Source of the DNA: Variovorax sp. MHTC-1
GTDB taxonomy: Bacteria; Pseudomonadota; Gammaproteobacteria; Burkholderiales; Burkholderiaceae_C
Direction of reading: 5' to 3'
Length of the DNA stretch: 64,000 bases
Assembly: GCF_003984645.1 (NCBI RefSeq)
Contig: NZ_RWKI01000004.1
Location: 1-64,000, forward strand
A program made the position numbers and the translations under genes. This document shows positions 59,289 to 64,000 of the stretch, one piece after another; position 1 is the first letter of the stretch; each line of letters opens with the position of its first letter. The notes beneath the pieces were generated by a model. That model was not told the DNA's origin. It searched no databases and saw nothing but the letters and a program-made list of their open reading frames with translations.

Positions 59289-60080
59289 TCATGACGGCAA
59301 GTCGCCGGCTTCCTTGCCGAGGTACTTCTTCGACATCGCGTCGAGCGTGCCGTCCTTCTTGGCGGCCGCAATGATCTCGTTGACCTTGGCCTTCAGCGCG
59401 TCCTCGCCCTTGGCAATGCCGACGAAGCAGGGGCTGTCCTTCAGGAGCAGCTTGTATTCGGCGCCGAGCTGCGGGTTTTTCTGCATCATGTTGCCGGCCA
59501 CCGCGGCGCTGGTGGCGATGGTCTGGGTCTGGCCCGCGACGAAGGCCGCGATGGTCGCGTTGTTGTCCTCGAAGCGCTTGTAGTCGACGTTGGCCGGCGC
59601 CACCTTGGCGAGCTCCTGGTCTTCCATGGCGCCGCGCGTCACGGCCACCGACTTGCCGCCCATGTCGGCGAAGCTCTTGATGCTCAGGCTTTTCGATGCA
59701 TACACGGCCTGGAAGAAGGGCGCATAGGCGGCGCTGAAGTCGATCACCTTCTCGCGCTCGGCGTTCTTGCCCAGCGTGGAGATCACGAGGTCGGCCTTCT
59801 TGGTCTGCAGGTAGGGAATGCGATTGGCGCTGGTGACCGGCACCAGCTCGACCTTGACGCCCATCTTGGCGGCGATCAGCTTGGCCATCTCGACATCGAG
59901 GCCCTGCGGCGCCATGTCGGGACCGACGAAGCCGTAGGGCGGGTAGTCGGTCGGGATCGCGACCTTGAGGGTCTTGGACTTGAGCACGTTGTCGAGCGCG
60001 CTCTGGGCTTGCGCGGCGCCGGCGGCGAGCAGCGCAGCCGATGCGATGGCCAGCGCGAAGTGGCGTTTGGAAACTTTCAT
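59289..60080 (-). CDS. Polar amino-acid ABC transporter binding protein
   Basis: 263 residues of the solute-binding family 3. Signal peptide ending AAGAAQAQS, then KTLKVAIPTDYPPYGFVGPDMAPQGLDVEMAKLIAAKMGVKVELVPV and LVISTLGKNAEREKVIDFS, typical of amino-acid binding. The ATG overlaps the GntR stop by 4 bp. The amino acid is unknown. Confidence 0.92.
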   Translation of the reverse strand: MKVSKRHFALAIASAALLAAGAAQAQSALDNVLKSKTLKVAIPTDYPPYGFVGPDMAPQGLDVEMAKLIAAKMGVKVELVPVTSANRIPYLQTKKADLVISTLGKNAEREKVIDFSAAYAPFFQAVYASKSLSIKSFADMGGKSVAVTRGAMEDQELAKVAPANVDYKRFEDNNATIAAFVAGQTQTIATSAAVAGNMMQKNPQLGAEYKLLLKDSPCFVGIAKGEDALKAKVNEIIAAAKKDGTLDAMSKKYLGKEAGDLPS

Positions 60081-60826
60081 AACAGGGCTCCTAGGTAGGT
60101 CGATGAATCGGGATCACGCAAAAGCTGTGCCTTCGTCTTGTCGTCGGCAGGCGCGTGGCGCAGCGGTGCGAGCGCGTCGCGCAGCTGGGCCAGCGGGTCG
60201 GTGGGGTTTTGCACGCGCAGCGCCGACTGCACCGTGCCGATGTGCTCGGTCATCAGCGCCTCGGCGCCGGCGGTGTCGCCGCGCTCCAGCGCCGCGACGA
60301 TGCGCACGTGGTCTTCGCAGGACTGCGCCGCGTCGTGCGAGGACTGGTAGAGCATCGCGATCAAGGTGGTGCGCGCGGTGAAGTCGCGTAGCGTGTCGGC
60401 CAGAAGCGAATTGCCCAGGCACTCGGCCAGGCAGACGTGGAAGTCGCCCAGCAGGTAGCTGCGGTTGCCGATGTCGCTGTCCTTGAGCGCCGCCTTCTCG
60501 CGCTTCAGATGTACCTTGAGCGCGCGCAGGGCTTCCTTGTCGATCGGCCCGGCGCTGCGGATCAGGCCCGACTCGATCACGCGGCGCGCCTCGAAGGCTT
60601 CGCGCGCCTCCGCCTGCGAGGGCTCGATCACGAACCAGCCGCGGCGTGCGCTCACGGTCACGATGCCGCGCGCCGCCAGCCGCGTGAGCGCCTCCCGCAC
60701 GATGGTGCGGCTGCAGTCGAACAGCATCGCGAGCTGCTGCTCGCCCAGGCGCGAGCCCGGGGCGAGCTTCTGCGCCATCACCGCTTCAACGATGCGTGCA
60801 CTGATTTCGGATGCGGAAATGGCCAT
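60077..60826 (-). CDS. GntR-family (FCD) regulator of the amino-acid ABC operon
   Basis: 249 residues. The GntR winged helix reads LAPGSRLGEQQLAMLFDCSRTIVREALTRLAARGIVTVSARRGWFV, and the FCD domain contains EAFEARRVIESGLIRSA and FHVCLAECLGN. First gene of its operon and coupled to the binding protein gene by 4 bp. It probably binds the inverted repeat at 60832-60866, six bp before its ATG. Confidence 0.9.
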   Translation of the reverse strand: MAISASEISARIVEAVMAQKLAPGSRLGEQQLAMLFDCSRTIVREALTRLAARGIVTVSARRGWFVIEPSQAEAREAFEARRVIESGLIRSAGPIDKEALRALKVHLKREKAALKDSDIGNRSYLLGDFHVCLAECLGNSLLADTLRDFTARTTLIAMLYQSSHDAAQSCEDHVRIVAALERGDTAGAEALMTEHIGTVQSALRVQNPTDPLAQLRDALAPLRHAPADDKTKAQLLRDPDSSTYLGALL

Positions 60827-60831
60827 GGTCC

Positions 60832-60866
60832 TGCATACCAGCAGCTTTCATGCCAACTGGTATGCA
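60832..60866. promoter_or_regulatory. GntR operator candidate with 10-bp perfect inverted repeat
   Basis: TGCATACCAG (60832-60841) and CTGGTATGCA (60857-60866) are exact inverted copies separated by 15 bp. A second, overlapping imperfect dyad, CATGCCAACTGGTATG (60849-60864; 12 of 16), uses the right arm. The repeat lies 6-40 bp upstream of the GntR ATG, where bound protein would block transcription. Confidence 0.7.
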
Positions 60867-60892
60867 AGATCTGTGCACCAAACAGGTGTGAT

Positions 60893-61333
60893 TCAGCTGC
60901 GCAGACGCGCCAACAAGGTGATTTCGGGCACGCTGGCGAGCGCCTTGGACAGCGGGCAGCCGGCCTTGGCACCGGCCGCCAGTTCCTGGAACTTGGCTTC
61001 GTCGATGCCCGGAATGGTGGCCTCGAGCTCCAGCTGGATGCGGTCGATCTTGAAACCCGCGCCGTCGCGGGCCAGGCGCACCGCAGCCTTGGTGTCGATC
61101 GAGTCGGCCGTGAAGCCAGCGCCCTCGAGCGCGAAGGCCAGCGCCATCGTGAGGCAGCCGGCGTGCGCCGCACCCAGGATCTCTTCCGGATTGGTGCCGC
61201 GCTTGTCGTCCTCGAAGCGGCTCGTGTAGCCGTAGGGGTAGTCCTTGAGGGCGCCGGTCTCGGTGCTGATCTGGCCCTTGCCGGCCTTGCCGGCGCCTTC
61301 CCAGTGAACGCTTGCGTGCTTTTCTGCTGCCAT
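60893..61333 (-). CDS. osmC: OsmC-family peroxiredoxin
   Basis: 146 residues. Two active cysteines lie in HAGCLTMALAFALEGAGF and AGCPLSKAL, as in OsmC; TNPEEILGAAHAGC is the family signature. It reduces organic hydroperoxides. The start at 61333 (MAAEKHASVHWEGAG) is the usual OsmC N-terminus. It is transcribed in the same direction as the GntR operon, with 66 bp between. Confidence 0.93.
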   Translation of the reverse strand: MAAEKHASVHWEGAGKAGKGQISTETGALKDYPYGYTSRFEDDKRGTNPEEILGAAHAGCLTMALAFALEGAGFTADSIDTKAAVRLARDGAGFKIDRIQLELEATIPGIDEAKFQELAAGAKAGCPLSKALASVPEITLLARLRS

Positions 61334-61481
61334 GTGAGCTCCTCGGTAGGTGGGTGAAGGACTGCCGTTGTACGGCAGAACGCGCCACGAGTCACCCATG
61401 CGACGCGCTCGGGGGCTTCCCCGATGCAGGGCGCGCGCGCCGCATCGTAGGCTCGGGCGCTGATTGGAGACTGATCACCGT

Positions 61482-63182
61482 ATGGACCGCCCGCACTACA
61501 AGTTCTGGCCCGAGCGCCTGCCCCGTTCGATCACCGTTCCCGCCACCTCGCTGTGGCACAACCTCGCGACTTCCGCGGCGCGCTTTCCCGACAAGTCGGC
61601 CATGGTCTTCTTCGGCCGCGAGACCACTTACCGCGAGCTCGCCGCGCAGGTCGAGCGCCTGGCCGGCGCGCTGCATGCGCTGGGCGTGAAGCGCGGCGAC
61701 CGCGTGGTCCTCGACATGCAGAACTGCCCGCAGCTGGTGATCGCGCATTTCGCGATCCTGCGTGCCAATGCGGTGGTGGTGCCGGTCAATCCGATGAACC
61801 GCGCCGAGGAGCTGAAGCACTACATCACCGATCCGGATGCCAAGGTCGCCATCACCACCGGCGACCTAGCGCCCGAGCTCGCCAAGGCCAGCGACGCGCT
61901 CGCGCCCAAGGACCGCCTGGCGCACATGATCGTCACTCAGTTCACCGACGCCTTCGATGCCGAGGCGAGCGGCGACGAGGCGCCGCCGCCGGCCTGGCGC
62001 GACTGGCTGTTGGCCCGCCACGCGTTGCCCGCGCTGGCCGACGGCACGGTCATGGCCTGGACCGATGCGCTGGATGCGGGACACGCGCCGCCCGAGCACG
62101 TGGTCGGCGCCGACGACATGGCCCTGCTGCCCTACACCAGCGGCACCACCGGCCTGCCCAAGGGCTGCGTCCACCACCATTCGAGCCTGATGCACAACGC
62201 CTTCGCAGGCCAGCTCTGGGGCCTGGGCTCGTCCGAGGCGGTGGTGCTGGCCGTGGTGCCGATGTTCCACATCACCGGCGTGGTGAGCATGATGCACACC
62301 ACGATCCTGGTCGGGGGCACGCTGGTCATCATGCCGCGCTGGGACCGCGAGGTGGCGGGCCGCCTGATCTCGCGCCGCAAGGTCACGAGCTGGACCAACA
62401 TCCCGACCATGGTCATCGACCTGATGGCCAGCCCCAACTTCGCAAGCTTCGACTTGAGCAGCCTGACCTACATCGGCGGCGGTGGGGCCGCGATGCCGCA
62501 GGCGGTGGCGCAGCGGCTGCTCGAGCAGTACGGGCTGAAGTACCAGGAGGGCTACGGCCTCACCGAGACCGCGGCCCCTTCGCACACCAACCCGTTCGAG
62601 AACCCCAAGCAGCAGTGCCTGGGCATTCCCTACCTGAGCACCGACGCGCGCGTGGTCGATCCCGACACCTTGAAGGAGATGCCGATCGGCGAATCGGGCG
62701 AGATCATCATCCACGGCCCCGAGGTGTTCCAGGGCTACTGGAAGCGGCCCGACGCCACGGCCGCGGCCTTCGTCGAGTTCGAGGGCAAGCGCTTCTTCCG
62801 CTCCGGCGACATGGGCCGCATGGATGAGGACGGCTACTTCTTCATGACCGATCGCCTCAAGCGGATGATCAACGCCAGCGGCTTCAAGGTCTGGCCGGCC
62901 GAAGTCGAGCTGCTGATGTTCCGCCACCCGGCGATCCAGGAAGCCTGCGTGATCTCGATGAAGGACAGCTACCGCGGCGAATCGGTCAAGGCCGTGGTGG
63001 TGCTGCGCGCCACGCACAAGAACACCAGCGAAAAGGACATCATCGACTGGTGCCGCGAGAACATGGCGGTCTACAAGATTCCGCGCGCGGTGCAGTTCGT
63101 CGATGCGCTGCCCAAAAGCGGCAGCGGCAAGGTGATGTGGCGGCTGCTGCAGGAGGCGGAGAGCAAGCCAAGGGCGGCCTAG
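61482..63182 (+). CDS. Acyl-CoA synthetase (AMP-binding enzyme)
   Basis: 566 residues of the ANL superfamily. AMP-binding motif LLPYTSGTTGLPKGC, the GYGLTETAAP segment, and the C-terminal FRSGDMGRMDEDGYFFMTDRLKRMINASGFKVWPAEVE carry the hinge, with the catalytic Lys in the C-terminal domain (KSGSGKVMWRLL). It activates a fatty or other carboxylic acid to its CoA ester. GGAGA lies 11 bp before the ATG. Substrate unknown. The 3' end overlaps RidA by 4 bp (convergent). Confidence 0.93.
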   Translation: MDRPHYKFWPERLPRSITVPATSLWHNLATSAARFPDKSAMVFFGRETTYRELAAQVERLAGALHALGVKRGDRVVLDMQNCPQLVIAHFAILRANAVVVPVNPMNRAEELKHYITDPDAKVAITTGDLAPELAKASDALAPKDRLAHMIVTQFTDAFDAEASGDEAPPPAWRDWLLARHALPALADGTVMAWTDALDAGHAPPEHVVGADDMALLPYTSGTTGLPKGCVHHHSSLMHNAFAGQLWGLGSSEAVVLAVVPMFHITGVVSMMHTTILVGGTLVIMPRWDREVAGRLISRRKVTSWTNIPTMVIDLMASPNFASFDLSSLTYIGGGGAAMPQAVAQRLLEQYGLKYQEGYGLTETAAPSHTNPFENPKQQCLGIPYLSTDARVVDPDTLKEMPIGESGEIIIHGPEVFQGYWKRPDATAAAFVEFEGKRFFRSGDMGRMDEDGYFFMTDRLKRMINASGFKVWPAEVELLMFRHPAIQEACVISMKDSYRGESVKAVVVLRATHKNTSEKDIIDWCRENMAVYKIPRAVQFVDALPKSGSGKVMWRLLQEAESKPRAA

Positions 63183-63664
63183 TCGCGGATTTCGACTTCG
63201 GCTTCGATCTCCACAGGAATATCGAAGGGCAGCTCGGCCAGCCCGACCGCGCTGCGCGCATGCGCGCCGACCTCGGGCCCGTAGAGCGTGAGGATCAGGT
63301 CGGAGAAGCCGTTGATCACGGCCGGCATGCGGTCGAAGCCGGGTGCCGCGTTGACCATGCCGAACACGCGCACCCAGGCCGTGATGCGGTCCAGGTCGCC
63401 GAGCGCACGCTTCAGGCTGCCGAGCATGCCCAGCGCGGTCAGGCGCGCCGCCTCGTAGCCCTCCTCGAGCGTGAGCTCGCGCCCGACCTTGCCGAGCGGC
63501 TCGGCCAGCGAGCCGTCGGCATGCTGCGGCCCGTGGCCAGAGATCAGCGCCCGCTGTCCGACGATGCGCACCCAGGGGAAGGGCAGCACCACGCCGGAGG
63601 GCATCGCAACGGGCGGCGGGAGAACCAGGCCCAGGGATTCGAGCTTGTTTTCAATCTGCGTCAT
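63179..63664 (-). CDS. RidA (YjgF/YER057c/UK114) family protein
   Basis: 161 residues. The family end HARSAVGLAELPFDIPVEIEAEVEI includes the conserved Arg that binds carboxylates in RidA. It is longer than E. coli RidA (128) with an N-terminal extension. Likely deaminates enamine or imine intermediates. Its start overlaps the stop of the GNAT gene by 4 bp. Confidence 0.9.
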   Translation of the reverse strand: MTQIENKLESLGLVLPPPVAMPSGVVLPFPWVRIVGQRALISGHGPQHADGSLAEPLGKVGRELTLEEGYEAARLTALGMLGSLKRALGDLDRITAWVRVFGMVNAAPGFDRMPAVINGFSDLILTLYGPEVGAHARSAVGLAELPFDIPVEIEAEVEIRD

Positions 63665-64000
63665 GGGGTGTCATGAATGAGTCGTCGACCGAGGCTGACC
63701 ACGTCGTCCTGCGTGTACCCGAGCTTGCGGTAGAACGCGATGACCTCGGTATTCGACGATCGGACCAGCAGATTGATCTTGGGGCAGCCGCGCTCGACAA
63801 GCAACTGCTCCGCTTCCTGCATGAGCGCGCGGCCGATGGACAGCCTGCGGTGCTGCGGCGACACCGCGAGGTAGTAGACCCAGCCTCGGTGGCCGTCGAA
63901 GCCGACCATCGCGGAGCCGACCAGCGCGTCCTTCTCGGTGGCGACCAGAAAGAGCTCGGGCTGCTCGCTCAGCTTGCGCTCGATGTCGCGGTGCGGATCG
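63661..64000 (-). CDS. ypeA: GNAT acetyltransferase, YpeA-like (5' end outside window)
   Basis: The C-terminal 112 residues are visible. DPHRDIERKLSEQPELFLVATEKDALVGSAMVGFDGHRGWVYYLAVSPQHRRLSIGRALMQEAEQLL holds the acetyl-CoA-binding Arg/Gln-rich motif (QHRRLSIG in place of the usual RxxGxG/A), and YRKLGYTQDDVVSLGRRLI closes it. It matches YpeA-type GNATs in order and spacing. Translation enters from beyond 64000, so the start is not in the window. Confidence 0.85.
   Translation of the reverse strand, partial: DPHRDIERKLSEQPELFLVATEKDALVGSAMVGFDGHRGWVYYLAVSPQHRRLSIGRALMQEAEQLLVERGCPKINLLVRSSNTEVIAFYRKLGYTQDDVVSLGRRLIHDTP

Overview
The window is a dense, GC-rich (high two-thirds by eye) bacterial chromosome segment. 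Gene content and protein similarity fit a betaproteobacterium of the Comamonadaceae, most like Variovorax; this is recognition from memory, not a database result. I call 66 protein genes (two cut by the window edges), one 20-codon leader ORF, one gene remnant, one small integrated element, and several promoters, operators and terminators. I saw no rRNA, tRNA, CRISPR array or transposase.

Layout. 1-7763: a minus-strand operon for a tripartite efflux pump (TetR, adaptor, RND permease, a PCMT-like methyltransferase, a rhodanese, TolC) with its promoter and operator. 7813-10927: msrA, a His-rich membrane protein and a ZnuD-like TonB receptor. 11018-16970: housekeeping genes (VOC protein, AEC carrier, pdxH, MobA-like transferase, ChaC, SodC, OmpA-like protein, cupin, LysR). 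17057-20252: Entner-Doudoroff genes edd-eda plus a HAD dehalogenase. 20249-22939: a 2,636-bp element inserted in the 3' end of gloA. 22849-27761: gloA, a glutathione transferase, and an Fbp-type iron importer with a Fur-like site. 27808-32265: a thioesterase divergent from a MarR-MFS-MATE-SDR cluster, with two perfect palindromes between them. 32247-40828: a sugar-acid locus (class II aldolase, dgoA, dgoK, divergent 2-hydroxyacid dehydrogenase, FadR-type regulator, Mal-type ABC importer). 40986-43369: rubrerythrin, Fe-S protein and DUF3501. 43366-57037: 5'-nucleotidase, RhlE, TPR methyltransferase, EttA, PQQ sugar dehydrogenase, TAXI protein, P1 peptidase, CDF exporter with CadR-like MerR, GDPD and DUF1439. 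57086-60866: a GntR-controlled amino-acid ABC operon. 60893-64000: OsmC, acyl-CoA synthetase, RidA and an incomplete GNAT gene.

The most unusual feature is the element at 20304-22939. The native end of gloA (KIELIQR followed by a tail and stop) survives as a 55-bp remnant at 20249-20303, while the intact gloA 2.6 kb away has the same peptide written in different codons and a new tail and terminator. Between the two copies of a 9-bp core lies a two-gene AbiE-like module: a regulator that joins a PD-(D/E)XK-like nuclease domain, a winged helix and an AbiEi-like domain, and a nucleotidyltransferase. Its promoter carries three copies of a palindrome at exact 18-bp spacing. No integrase is present, so this looks like a minimal or deletion-derived defence/toxin-antitoxin island.

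Elsewhere the genes form ordinary metabolic, transport and stress modules. Two paralogous KDPG/KDPGal aldolases (eda and dgoA) link the sugar-acid locus to the Entner-Doudoroff route.
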